Positions 24,201 to 34,253 of a stretch of 64,000 nt of DNA are shown one piece after another. This DNA is from Labyrinthula sp. Ha (lineage: Eukaryota > Sar > Bigyra > Labyrinthulida > Labyrinthulaceae): assembly GCA_015227615.1 (NCBI GenBank), contig JAALGZ010000036.1, positions 310,001 to 374,000 on the forward strand. The letters run 5' to 3'. Position numbers and translations under genes: made by a program. Numbering within the stretch: position 1 is the first letter of the stretch; every line of letters begins with the position of its first letter. A model generated the notes under the pieces. That model saw nothing but the letters and a program-made list of their open reading frames with translations, was not told where the DNA came from and did no database searches.

Positions 24201-25466
24201 ATCTAGGGTTTGTCAATCCTGCCAATTAAAGTGTGGTGCTTCAATCATCCTTTTTCTAAGGAGCTAGAGCTTCCAAGAATTTTCTCTTTCTGCGTCCATG
24301 TTTAACTATTTGATATTTTTCTAACTTAAAAGATTAAGCAATCCATAGGAGCTGCTTGTTTATCTTAATGCCGTATTCTCTAATTATGTAAAGGGTTTTT
24401 CTAACATCTTTTGTCTTCTTTGGATTAGACTGGGTTCTCAATGCTTTCTTGACTCTACGGTATGCTTTATTAAGTACAATAAATCAAAGATTAAAGATAA
24501 TCCAAGATAACCCTTGTTCAAATAACCGAAATGTTTTCCTACAACAGCTGTAGCCTTTACCACGTAACTAAGTTGAAGAACTATAACCAATTTTACTCAC
24601 AGTTCTAAATCTTAGACCGAAGCTTTTGTAATAAAAAATTGAGACCCAAACACGAGTTGATCCATTTTTTTCTAGACCTGTGAAAAAGGCTCGAGGATCT
24701 TAAAGAGTGTTTTGAGATTTTCAAGAATTTCAAAACAAGGATTTGTCTAGTTCCAACAGGAGAAATTCAAAAACATAATTGAGTATATTTGTAATTTTAG
24801 GTCCTATTACTGGATGACGTTCTATAAACGCAGTCCGATTGGGAATTACCTTGGCGGTGTATCTACAACTGCTTAATGTGCCCAGGTTACATGTGCATTT
24901 ACAAGACCTGCATCAACTAAGATCATTTAATTTACTGTTAGAAAAACATATGTATTCTATTCATGTTTAATTAATTTCTTATTAGTATGTATACGTCATT
25001 GTGGTAAGAGTACCCAAAATACAAGTTCCATGATTTTACCAATTTTGAGACAACAGTCTTGATGTCAGGTGCTCTCAACTAGTTGAAGACAAATAGTTTG
25101 AATATGTGAAAAAACTATCTAAAGATATAATCACAAGTTCTTTTCTTTGTATCACACATATTGTAAGTATTCTCAGGATAAAAACCTGCTTCAGATACTA
25201 ATCTTATGGAATCTAAGTTATTTTCCCACAAAGTAATATGAAATGATATCTAGGCAGCAATACAGTCTAATTAAAGCTAGTAAAACAACTTTAAAATGTT
25301 ATTATTTTCCAAGTTAATAGTTTTATTAATGATTACATTTTACCCTTATTTAATTCATTGGTAAATTTAACTCTAGAAAATTTTCAATCAGTAGGATAAA
25401 GTTACAGCTGCTCAAAAATTCTAATGACTTCTTTAAAATTATTTTGGGCAATTGCAAAAAAAAAGT

Positions 25467-26804
25467 ATGACAGAGGAAGAACCAGTGAATAACGGTCTGC
25501 CCACAAGAGCAACGGATTTTGTATCTTCCTTGGAAAATCTTAATGAAAATTATTCGTACCTGATTACAGAAAACTTAGAATTTAAAAATGAAATTGTTGA
25601 ATTGAGGAAACAGTTGGTACAAACACTATATGAAAGAGACGCAGCAATAAAAGTGTCTGCCAAATTAATAGCGTCTAACAAGGAACTAGAGACAAAACTA
25701 GAGTCTTCCTCTTCATCAAGTTCTACTAACCTTAATCCGTTCGCATTTAAATCCTATTTATGCATAGATTTCTCAAAGTTTTGACCCAGACGAGTGAAAA
25801 TCTTTTTAAAGAAAGAAAGGCTGTACAGAAGAAGTTAAAGGAAGCTGGAGGATTTGTAGACATTGAAGGGAAATTTAAAAGTATCAAAAAAATAAAGCTA
25901 GGAAAGAAAGGTTCTATAAACCCATCTCCACATTGTGTTTGCTCAAGCAACGAAAATATCAAATTTCTTAGTGCACGCAACTTAACCGTTGTAGATCCGG
26001 AAACAGGAAAGGTTTTGTCCGTTACTGAGGTTCCTGTAACGAATAGCTCCGAACTATATTTTTGCTCAAAGAATATTTTGGTTTCAATAGAAGGAAATAA
26101 TATAGAAATATTTAATCACATGGAGAGTGAGAAAGAAGTGAATAAAATTGGCAACATATACCACCCGCTGGTAAGTGTTGAGAACGTCGTTGTAAAGGCT
26201 CATCCGTCTGAAAAATATTTAGTAGTAATGTTTCTCGAGGAAAAAAAATTGGGAATATTCAGCATATATGAAAATGATATGGAAAATTTTGGTTGTTTTA
26301 TTAAGTTCGTGCGGTTCAATGAGACGCCTTCGAACGTGGAATTTCACGTAGATGGAGCTCTATTGGGTGTTAAATTCAATAATACCTGTAAGGTTTTCAG
26401 CTTGACTGACTTTGAGGAAGTTCTTTCTGTTGAATCAAAGTATTTTTGAAGTTTCTGTTTTATCATATAGTGATTCAAGTTTGATTTGGTTTTCTGAAAA
26501 TGGATATCATATGCATCATGGCAACCAAGTGTTGGATTTAAGAAAGCAGGAAAATGTTTATACCTTTGATGAGAGTGTCGGAGAGCTGGTTGGATGTAAC
26601 TACAGTGGAAAAAAGTTTTTTTCTGCCTCTGAAAGCCAGATTCACTGCTTTGTTGTGCCGAAAAAGATCGAGTCTAGACGCTCGAAAGCAGCTGGAAAAG
26701 GAAAGAAAATATTTGCGCTTGAAGCTCTGACGATTCAAAACGAAAAATTAATTGTATGTGTGTTCTATACCTCTGGTGAACTAGAAGTATTCAGTGTTGC
26801 TTAA
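25467..26804 (+). CDS. Prp19-like WD40 protein lacking the N-terminal U-box, three exons
   Basis: Exons 25467-25738, 25768-26439 and 26471-26804 join through 29- and 31-nt introns to give 425 residues. Residues about 14-80 match the Prp19 tetramerisation coiled coil, notably 'LRKQLVQTLYERDAAIKVSAKL', where Prp19 has LRQQL..ALYQHDAA..VIARL. A Ser-rich linker and 'ENLFKERKAVQKK' follow. The remainder is a degenerate WD40 propeller including 'FSENGYHM' and 'DLRKQ', which align with the FSENGYYLA...WDLRK repeat of human PRPF19. Prp19 is the E3 and scaffold of the NineTeen spliceosome complex in the nucleus. Here the U-box that should precede the coiled coil is absent: an in-frame stop lies just upstream and no U-box sequence is visible nearby. 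It could be a paralogue or a divergent sole copy. Convergent with the MOB gene, 81 bp away. Confidence 0.8.
25739..25767 (+). other. probable 29-nt intron in Prp19-like gene
   Basis: The segment begins GTTCGC and ends GCATAG. Removing it restores the frame between the coiled-coil exon and the WD40 exon. The donor is weak, so longer introns ending at the same acceptor, such as 65 nt from 25703, are possible. Confidence 0.55.
26440..26470 (+). other. 31-nt intron in Prp19-like gene
   Basis: The segment begins GTATTT and ends CATATAG. Its removal joins two WD40 frames without loss and keeps the conserved 'FSENGY' repeat in phase. The fit of donor, acceptor and frame makes this one of the better-supported introns in the window. 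Confidence 0.8.
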
Positions 26805-26885
26805 CAACAAATACCTGTCAACTCAATTATGATCTACTCCAGCTTAATAGACTCAAAACATTCTCTAGTACCTCAGGTAGACAGT

Positions 26886-27674
26886 TTACAGATCAAATGA
26901 AAACATTGACTCCTCCACATGCATTTCCTTTTTCTTTTGGTGTTCCTTCCAGGTTTTAATATATAATTCCTGGAGTTTTCTCATAGGAGCCCTCATAGCC
27001 AAGAACTCATCTGTCGTTACTAATAAGTTAAATCTGATTCCAAAGAAAACAAAGTGCTTCAAATTTGTAAAAAATGGCTCAAGTAACTTTTGTCTCCTCA
27101 ATCTTTCATAGGAAGTGTGGTATATGATGCAAAACACTCGAAAGAGCAAACTGAATATTCTACATATGTAGTTATCAATGAAGTCAACTGGAAACTCCAC
27201 GCTTTTTTCCATTGAAAAAATAGATTCATTTTCAAATATGGAGTCTATCCACTGTAAACTTTTCTCTACATACTTTGGACCGCTTAGTAATTCACCTTCT
27301 CCATCATGTGTCGCAACTTTATCATCTCTTATTCTACTTCTTCTACTATTCATACTATCTCTTCTTCTATTTGATGGCCTTCTTCTTCCAGATTCAATCC
27401 AGAGAAAAGTAAAGTTTGGCGGAAAACCGGTTCCAGGGGCTGTAAATTCTTGATTTGCTCTGTCTTCCAGCGCAGCATACAAAACAAGAATGTTTGTATA
27501 AAACTCAATAGTTTGACACGCAATGTATTCCTTTTCCGTCATATCATTTGGAGTTTCTGGAATGCTCTCCGTTGTTGTGAGGTAAGGGGAAACCCTCTTC
27601 TTTGGCAAAAGTTTCTTCTTTAGAGTTTTCATTGCACTTTCTTGTCCGTTTATTTCCGATAAGTTCCGAAACAT
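26886..27674 (-). CDS. MOB/phocein family protein with degenerate zinc site
   Basis: The start is probably the ATG at 27672-27674 (262 residues); an in-frame ATG at 27701 would overlap the divergent COX16 start. The MOB fold is clear: 'EYIACQTIEFYTNILVLYAAL' matches the W..VNTVDFFNQINMLYG region of MOB1, 'GPKYVEKSLQWID' matches APKYIDYLMTWV, and 'FPVDFIDNYICRIFSLLFRVFCIIYH' through 'LKHFVFFGIRFNL' matches the second half. MOB proteins activate NDR/LATS or Mps1-type kinases in cell-cycle and morphology control. The two zinc-binding Cys after the LYG/LYA helix are replaced (Ala and Thr by alignment), and of the two His ligands only the first (IYH) remains. An Arg/Ser-rich insert (about residues 106-130) takes the place of the IKKPIKCSA loop. 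A divergent MOB rather than MOB1 itself. Confidence 0.85.
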   Translation of the reverse strand: MFRNLSEINGQESAMKTLKKKLLPKKRVSPYLTTTESIPETPNDMTEKEYIACQTIEFYTNILVLYAALEDRANQEFTAPGTGFPPNFTFLWIESGRRRPSNRRRDSMNSRRSRIRDDKVATHDGEGELLSGPKYVEKSLQWIDSIFENESIFSMEKSVEFPVDFIDNYICRIFSLLFRVFCIIYHTSYERLRRQKLLEPFFTNLKHFVFFGIRFNLLVTTDEFLAMRAPMRKLQELYIKTWKEHQKKKEMHVEESMFSFDL

Positions 27675-27691
27675 TATCGGAAAAGTAATAA

Positions 27692-27928
27692 ATGCGACCA
27701 AACAAGCAACTTATGATTGGGTTGCCAACCTTGTTATTTTGTGTAGGAGGTTTTATGGGACTGGAAAAGATTCTTAAAGGCAAGCAAGAACTTGCAGATT
27801 TAAAACAAAGCAGAAGATCACAAACAATAAGGCAGTATTCCCTTGAAGAGGACTATAAAGAAACAATGTCGAAATTAGATACAACCTACGGCATTAAACC
27901 TGTTCCTCCTCCTCCGAAAGAAACATAA
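27692..27928 (+). CDS. COX16: COX16-like cytochrome c oxidase assembly protein
   Basis: This is a 78-residue single-exon gene. Residues 8-24 form one hydrophobic segment ('MIGLPTLLFCVGGFMGLEKI') that matches the GLP-start transmembrane helix of COX16. Downstream come 'YSLEEDYKETMSKLD' and the Pro-rich end 'IKPVPPPPKE', which match the SLEEEYEK...RIPRPPE signature. COX16 sits in the mitochondrial inner membrane and helps insert copper-bound COX2 into complex IV. The gene is wedged between two minus-strand genes: its ATG lies 17 bp from the probable MOB ATG, and its last 35 bp overlap the 3' end of the UCH coding region. The PPPP of COX16 and the EEEE of UCH are read from opposite strands of the same CCT-repeat DNA. 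Confidence 0.82.
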   Translation: MRPNKQLMIGLPTLLFCVGGFMGLEKILKGKQELADLKQSRRSQTIRQYSLEEDYKETMSKLDTTYGIKPVPPPPKET

Positions 27929-28616
27929 CATTAAGCCGTTGTCCAATATATCCCTCTTGTACACGCCTATGGATCTCTGCAGCAGAAACGGTAACCAAAT
28001 CACCTTGACCAAAAGAAACTGGTCCATCTTTTCTTCCATCAAGCTCAAAGATTCCTTGATCCGTTTTCACAAAGGCGACATAATGTACTTCCACACCAGC
28101 TTGAGTTGTCGGCATAGCACTTTGACCTCCAGCAGCAACTTCATGATGTACCGTTTTTAATCGTTCATATTTTTCTACCTCCCTCGCTCGTTGCTCTGGG
28201 TTTAAATTCTTCACTTTCTTCCATAGTTCCTCTATAACCGTTAACTTCTCGTCTCCCTCTTCAGTTTTTATATTTGAAGTTACGTTATTAATGTTTAACA
28301 ATGAGTGCAATATTGCAATTATTCCACAAGCGTTGTCCAGAGTTCCATTCTGCTTCATATAGAAAGGGAGAGAAGCAGCTACTTGGGGATCACCTGAGTC
28401 TGTAGGCTTGAGTCTGTCGATTGCTGCAACGCAGGCATGGACGGGGGTTGGAAGGGGATAAAGTGCGTCTCCACAAAGAACTACGGGGTCAAGCACTATG
28501 GCTTCATGAAATTTAAATTTAGAAGGTATTCCGATGGAGTGCATATATGCATTGAAGGATTCAGGATTGCTCTCTAAAGGAGGCCAAGCAAATACTGTTT
28601 TGTTTTCTGTTGACAT
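27894..28616 (-). CDS. ubiquitin C-terminal hydrolase, UCH-L3/YUH1 type (peptidase C12)
   Basis: This single exon encodes 240 residues, the size of a minimal UCH. The oxyanion Gln is Q89 in 'FYMKQNG', the nucleophile C97 in 'DNACGII', the catalytic His H178 in 'VEVHYVAFV' and the Asp D193 in 'ELDGRKDGP'. The N-terminal 'WPPLESNPESFN' matches the W.PLEaNPe..N start of UCH-L3. 'SPEERAR'-like 'NPEQRAREVEKYE' is the crossover-loop region. The enzyme releases small adducts from ubiquitin C-termini and processes ubiquitin or NEDD8 precursors in cytosol and nucleus. All catalytic residues are present. The 3' end overlaps COX16 on the opposite strand by 35 bp. Confidence 0.96.
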   Translation of the reverse strand: MSTENKTVFAWPPLESNPESFNAYMHSIGIPSKFKFHEAIVLDPVVLCGDALYPLPTPVHACVAAIDRLKPTDSGDPQVAASLPFYMKQNGTLDNACGIIAILHSLLNINNVTSNIKTEEGDEKLTVIEELWKKVKNLNPEQRAREVEKYERLKTVHHEVAAGGQSAMPTTQAGVEVHYVAFVKTDQGIFELDGRKDGPVSFGQGDLVTVSAAEIHRRVQEGYIGQRLNVMFLSEEEEQV

Positions 28617-28638
28617 TTATTTATAGTTCTTTCTTCAC

Positions 28639-28699
28639 AAGGTGCCCAAAATAGAATATTAATAAATTAGACATTGAAGCGTTCTATTTTAGGCACTTG
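28639..28699. repeat. inverted repeat upstream of the UCH gene
   Basis: Two arms of about 17 bp ('ggtgcccaaaatagaa' and 'ttctattttaggcactt') are inverted around a 25-nt spacer, about 25 bp upstream of the UCH start codon. They could be a regulatory dyad or the ends of a tiny insertion. No second copy was noticed. Confidence 0.6.
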
Positions 28700-31330
28700 A
28701 AAGGAAAGTTTAACAAAATAACTAAACCTTGTCAACATAGATTTTACCTAAACATCTCTCTCAAGTCAACAAGAGAGAAAATCTATTTTTTGTATATAAA
28801 GAAAGCATTTTCATCCAAGTTGTTAACGAAAATGCTAGTGTGACTGACGTTATAATTTCAAGTCCAAGCAGGCTGTGATGCGCATTTGTTCTTAGGGGAA
28901 ATTTTTATCATTTCTAGTTACTTTTCTCGAATAAAATACTGAATGCTTTCTCCAGAAAGATCTTTGTGGCTGATTCGGGACAAAAAGCATGTACTGTTCA
29001 AAAGATAAATCTACTTAGTAGGTATGTTCAATGGAAGCTCCAGAATTCTGAAAATTCTGGAGATTCTAGATTTGGTACTCTTTGCCAATTTTAAACTTTG
29101 CTCAATGCAGATTAGAAAAGAAAAGTCTTAATTTCGTCGTAGACACATAGAAACAGAAATCTTCCTCTCATCACGTGAGAAGATTTAACTTCACGATAGA
29201 ACTGTAACATCCCTGTTTCTAGATGGACATATCTACACATTAGTTCTCGCGAGGTTGCTAGGCGGCTCTTCTCGAGAGCTTTCTCTCAAGATAAACATGC
29301 CGGCTTTCCTATAGTTGTGTCTATAGAAAACCAGATATCTGGGATCACGAAGAGTAGTAACGTAGGAACCATAACTTCGAGAGTTATGAACTAATCCTCT
29401 TGGCTAAAGAGCTATACTCTGCTGCACAACTCCTCCCATTGATCCTGTTCCTCGTATATTAACTCCAGCAATGCATACCAACCTCTTTGCTGTTGGCAAA
29501 AATACTCTGCATCATTCCACGGAAATGAAACTGTTTCTTCATATCTGCTATTAATTCGAAAAAAAATCTATTTTAATGCTGATTCTTGAAGAGATTCAGA
29601 AGGTAAAACCACATTAATTTATATTTGAACTCTTGCTTAGATTTTTAAGCAACTGTTTGGAATAGCTATAGCGCGGGAACAAAGTTTTACAATGGTCTAT
29701 AAGCTAAAAAAGCAGCGTCACGACGATGAAGGCTAATAGAAATTTAAACACTCCACGGAAATTTATAAGAAAGGGTATTCGCCAAACTTTGTGTAAAATG
29801 TTTGCTCCTTAATTTTGCGCTATTGAAACTCTGAAATCTCATAGTTTCTTAAATTTTGGCCTTACTATTTCTTAAGTCAATTTTATAATTGTGTCCTTAG
29901 ATTACAAGCAAAACCTATAGTTCCATATGACCTTAGCATGACAGTGCCATCCATTGTACTACTTAAGAAATATACTAAGAGTTCCCACCTCTTAAATAAA
30001 TTTTTCTCCTCAAGCAACATGATGATGCCTTTGCAGTTTGGAATAGTTCTGAAGAAGCTCATAAGCAATAAAAATTGAAATGAAAATCTATTCTTACTCT
30101 ATACCATGAAATATGTGGTTGATTTTTAGAGTGAAGTTAACTATCTTTCTGTCGATGATGTTAAAAATCTTCATTCTAGTGATTTCCCTTGAGAAACAAA
30201 TAGAACTCCTAATGTAATGGAGGTTACCTGGACTTAATTTTAAATTTTTAACGAATATGTAAAAACTTTTCTTAATTGCGTAATAAAACTAGATTGTATA
30301 TGTGGTTATAGTTCCCAAAGAATAATTAAAGTCCCATAAGTATCATTGAACAGACCTTTTTTCCCGCCTTTGCATTTGGGCATTAAAACCATAGCACAGC
30401 CAGTTTTTTCATTGGAGTAGAGGACTAGAGAAAGAGCGTTTTGAGCCGAAGGTACTTGGAAATCACTAGCTAAGATTGTACCAGATGTCTCGGTTGGATC
30501 TACTGGTCTCACCAAAGCTAGCATGCTTAGCCAAACTTTGTATAAAAGTTCTGAATAGTACAGCAGCTAAAAGTTTCGACTGATGAGGCAACAATTATTT
30601 GCCTTAAAACAAAACTTGAACTCAAAAGCGCTATTTCCTCCTTTATGACCCTTTTTATGGAACTGTGTGGCCTAGGCGCCGTAAATACACACATTTTCTT
30701 TTCCTAGATGGAAGTCTTGAACGGAAACTTAACCGCTAGGACGTGCAGTACAGATCTCTGGCTTGAAAGTACAGAAATATTGTCATGGCCCTTAAGGGTT
30801 ATAATCTCGGCAACCTTGCTGGTAACAAACTCAGTAGCAGCACAAACGCGATTACCGAGCTATTTTTAGCAATGATCGGTACTAATAAATCTTGGGTGTC
30901 ACATTCCTCTGGCAGTTCTGCTTAGAGAACATCCGCCCAAGGATTAGAAGAGTAACATCAGATAATAGTAAACCAACTCTCTAACATAAAGGAAAATTCA
31001 TGAAAGAGCAAGTTCTCTATCTCGAAGACATGGGCTAATGTTTGGTATGTTCTTGGTCGCCTATGCTCCCGTAAAAAACGCCCGAGCATGAACTGCCTCA
31101 AAGGCTCTCCTCTTGAAGCAGCTAGTTCGTTTTTATTGAGATGAAAGAATTATTTATCCAAGCATGTCCAAGTTTATTTCCCATTCATGGTGAAAATCAA
31201 GCTACCATCCACTCAACGTTAGTATGAGAAAACTTGCACATATGTATATTTCATTCGCCTTGAGGACTGCTGCGAGGACGCCCACATCATATCGCACTAG
31301 AAACAATATGATATATAGACCATCCAGTAC
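28700..31330. other. intergenic region, no gene supported
   Basis: Only short frames are found, the longest about 72 codons on the minus strand at 30306-30524, without a recognisable domain. Parts of 29.2-31.3 kb are slightly less AT-rich than the other deserts, which might mean a decayed gene or element, but I cannot identify one. The promoters of the UCH gene (left edge) and possible 3' UTR of the TTLL gene (right edge) would lie here. Confidence 0.5.
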
Positions 31331-34000
31331 TTAGGATAAAAGCCTGAAGCCAGACGTTATTGGTGTGTCTTGAGTAGAACATGTTAGCTCCAAAATGTCA
31401 GTTGTCTCACACGCTATATATGGCTTTTGCAATTGCTCAAGTCTTGCGCGAATGCTCTTCGTCAGAAGTTCATAATCTATAAAGCTCTTTTCTATCTGTA
31501 GCATCTTAAACACATCTAGAAGAACCTTCCGCTTTATCCGTAGGTCTAGATCCGTCTCTACTAAGAGTGATGGAGAACTGTTAACTTCAATTAACCAAGG
31601 CTTTAGATCCTCATTAATTAAAATATCAAAACCAAGAAGTTCGAAACTACTGGAATCTGCACTCATTTGTCGAACACATGCTTTGATGCTTATCAAAATT
31701 AACTCATCAATTCTATCTTTTAAGGTTTTCATATCTTTTTCAGACCGGTTGTAGAGTGCTGCAAAGTTTCTCCACAAATACGAGAGAGAAAGTTTTGATT
31801 TTCCCTTTTCATGTGCTGCAACAGAAGGGATAGATGAACAAGAGGAGCGAGCTGTAAAAGGGGCACGTTTTTGAATAGACGTGTTTGTTAGGTGCACTAA
31901 CTTATTCCCCAAGTTGAATAGATCTACACTAAATTCTTCGAAACAAGTTCTTATGAATCCTTCATCGTGTAAATATACCTTTAGCGGAGCTAAGCTAGTT
32001 ATAAGCACATATAGCCTAAGGTCAAACTTTCTCTTGTTTAGTAAAAGTGGGTTAGAAATGTACCTTTGAATGACTTGGCTCTTGTCAAAGGAAAGATCTG
32101 TGAGATCTTTAAGAATCGATATTCCCCTGCCACGAGATAAACCAAAAGGCTTTGAGATCCAAATATTATCTCTTGGTTGGTTCACTTCCTGGATAGAATA
32201 AAACTCTATGAACTTCATATAATCACGAGGTAGAATAAAGGTCTTAGGCACTACATCTTGTACTTGCCGCCTCTCATGGAGATATCTCTCTATATTCTTG
32301 TACATTAGATCTTTTCTAGTGAGTTGTCGTATATCTACGTAATGGTTAATTCTCTGCCACTTGAACAATATGTCTCGGTTAATCTTAACTTTGCCCCAAT
32401 TCCATAGTAAGTTTCCTTGGAATGTTTCAGAACACAAAGGCATTTCCATAAACATAATTGATTTTTCCTTCAAGTATGTAGTTAAACAGTCTTCAACAAT
32501 ATCATAAACATCTCGTTTACGCCTGTCTATGGCAAAAATAAAGGCATTCTGTGGAAGAGGAGTTTCTTCAAATCGCTCTAGCATGTTCTTCAAGCAGTTA
32601 ATGACTTCATCCCTCGGGAGAACCGTTTTTCCTACCTGAAAATTCAAATAATTCTCGACATTGATCACAACCTTTACTTCTCCTGTATTTGGTGCAGCTT
32701 TTCCACTCCGCGTGGCTAATAAACTTGAAACAAGAAACTCCCATTGTTCGAAACACTTATCTTTTAAGCCTGAGTTCTTTGTAGAAACCTGTGAAGAAGT
32801 TATCACTACCGGGGACAATGAACTTGGCTCCTTAGATGCTGGACATGGCAAACCTTCTACCCTATCAGAGATAGTCTCGGAGGGATGGAAGAGATCATCA
32901 TCATCGTCATGTTGAACATTATCTCTTTGTCCATCACTGGGACAAGCTGATTCATCGCAAGTTTCGGCTAAGGTGTTCATACGTTCATCTAGAGTTTCGA
33001 AATCTTCGTCTGCAGCCAGCTCTTCTTCCAACAAGCTCTCAAGATCAGGCTTGTATTCAGAATTTGTTTCATACTCTGCGGCTTCATGGTGAGAAGTCGT
33101 AGGTTTAATTGATTTGTGTGATAAGGGCAATAGATCCTTGGCACACAACTTTAGATTATATGGACCCAGCGATTTAGCATCTCTGCTTTGTTTTTCTTTT
33201 TCAGCTAAGTGTGTTGCATTTGTGCTTTTCAGTAGATTTTTCCGTCTGTTGATCCTTTGCGCTTTCCACAAATTCATCTTTTTCTGTTTTTCTTGCAGTA
33301 TCTTTTCTTGGAGCTTCTTCGCTTGAAGAGATTCTGTTAATTTCTTCTTGTAAACTTGCTTCTGTCGAAATTTAAAACTGCTATTCCTAGCTGCTTTCGA
33401 AACAAAATGCCCAACTTGCAACCCCTCTCCTGGCAATACTACGCTGTCTTTTCCAAAACAGCCATTTACCTTACAGAGTTTTCTAGAAGCTTTTGCTTTT
33501 ATATGCTTTTGTTTTTTTAAATTGATTGCGCATCGTTGATTCGCTAAGTTTGATTCATAAAATCGAAGGTATTCAGTCAGTGTTAGAACTTCTTCCGCGT
33601 TCAAGCTTCCTTTCAGTTTCGCTATGCAGCGGGTTTTAACATATTGAAAAGCCTTTCGCAATTCAGATAACTCCTGGGGAGGTATTCTTACGAAGGATGA
33701 AACCGAAACGAAGGGGAAAAATCGCTCCTTGCTTAGAACAATAACTTGATTTGTTTCGATCGGTACATTTATATCGTTTGTAATTGGTTTCTTTGATGAA
33801 GCATTCATTTTATCTCGGCTTGAGTCACTAAGAGGAAGATCAACGAAAAAACATGAGTCATCCTTTAAGGTTACATCCTTAGAAGAAACATCGATCTCTT
33901 CCTCATCGTTTAACTCTTGGACCTGTTCTTCCTCCTCTCCACTTGTCACTTTTGGGGCCGGTACTTGTTTAAGCTTATAAAACAACGATCTTTTCTTCAT
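31331..34000 (-). CDS. tubulin tyrosine ligase-like (TTLL) protein with long N-terminal extension
   Basis: This single exon encodes 889 residues. The TTL domain occupies about residues 440-850. It has 'WISKPFGLSRGRGI' (nucleotide-binding loop, about 603-616), 'QVIQRYISNPLLLNKRKFDLRLYVLIT', 'EGFIRTC', 'HLTNTSIQ', and the metal/ATP-binding 'ELLGFDILINEDLKPWLIEVNSSPSL' near 785-810. These are the hallmarks of TTLL glutamylases or glycylases, ATP-grasp ligases that add amino-acid chains to tubulin tails. Residues 1-430 are unusual: an acidic patch, a basic Lys/Arg/Gln-rich helix around 200-260 that could bind microtubules, and an acidic stretch near 310-360. The substrate type (Glu or Gly) cannot be read from sequence alone. 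A ciliary or cytoskeletal role is the likely inference. Confidence 0.93.
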   Translation of the reverse strand: MKKRSLFYKLKQVPAPKVTSGEEEEQVQELNDEEEIDVSSKDVTLKDDSCFFVDLPLSDSSRDKMNASSKKPITNDINVPIETNQVIVLSKERFFPFVSVSSFVRIPPQELSELRKAFQYVKTRCIAKLKGSLNAEEVLTLTEYLRFYESNLANQRCAINLKKQKHIKAKASRKLCKVNGCFGKDSVVLPGEGLQVGHFVSKAARNSSFKFRQKQVYKKKLTESLQAKKLQEKILQEKQKKMNLWKAQRINRRKNLLKSTNATHLAEKEKQSRDAKSLGPYNLKLCAKDLLPLSHKSIKPTTSHHEAAEYETNSEYKPDLESLLEEELAADEDFETLDERMNTLAETCDESACPSDGQRDNVQHDDDDDLFHPSETISDRVEGLPCPASKEPSSLSPVVITSSQVSTKNSGLKDKCFEQWEFLVSSLLATRSGKAAPNTGEVKVVINVENYLNFQVGKTVLPRDEVINCLKNMLERFEETPLPQNAFIFAIDRRKRDVYDIVEDCLTTYLKEKSIMFMEMPLCSETFQGNLLWNWGKVKINRDILFKWQRINHYVDIRQLTRKDLMYKNIERYLHERRQVQDVVPKTFILPRDYMKFIEFYSIQEVNQPRDNIWISKPFGLSRGRGISILKDLTDLSFDKSQVIQRYISNPLLLNKRKFDLRLYVLITSLAPLKVYLHDEGFIRTCFEEFSVDLFNLGNKLVHLTNTSIQKRAPFTARSSCSSIPSVAAHEKGKSKLSLSYLWRNFAALYNRSEKDMKTLKDRIDELILISIKACVRQMSADSSSFELLGFDILINEDLKPWLIEVNSSPSLLVETDLDLRIKRKVLLDVFKMLQIEKSFIDYELLTKSIRARLEQLQKPYIACETTDILELTCSTQDTPITSGFRLLS

Positions 34001-34253
34001 GTTTTCGCTCTGCCGCTAAACGATCAAATAACAGTTTGTATCTCCCAAAAAATTAATGTTAACACTTCAGACTAAGAAAACAATAAAACGAGCAACTTGC
34101 TTGCCACTCACAGCCCTGTTCCATAGCGTAATCATTCGCCCCAAAAAGATGTTAAGCTGCTTGGATCGGGCAAAGGCCTTCATACTAAAGAAACTAGGTT
34201 ACTGCTTTGAAAGGCAAAGGCTACTCAACAATCTTTGACAATGTTTATGATTC

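Larger units (their letters stand above)
15250..25450. other. large AT-rich gene desert
   Basis: About 10 kb holds no reading frame longer than about 106 codons and none with recognisable domains. It contains degenerate hairpin MITE copies at about 18.02-18.48 kb and a possible broken Copia-like reverse-transcriptase remnant near 23.9-24.2 kb. I saw no tRNA or snRNA sequence. It is probably old decayed transposon DNA. Confidence 0.6.

Noticed and set aside
30306-30524. 72-codon minus-strand frame with ordinary composition
   Set aside because: No family recognised and no extension in either direction; kept only as a remark on the region.
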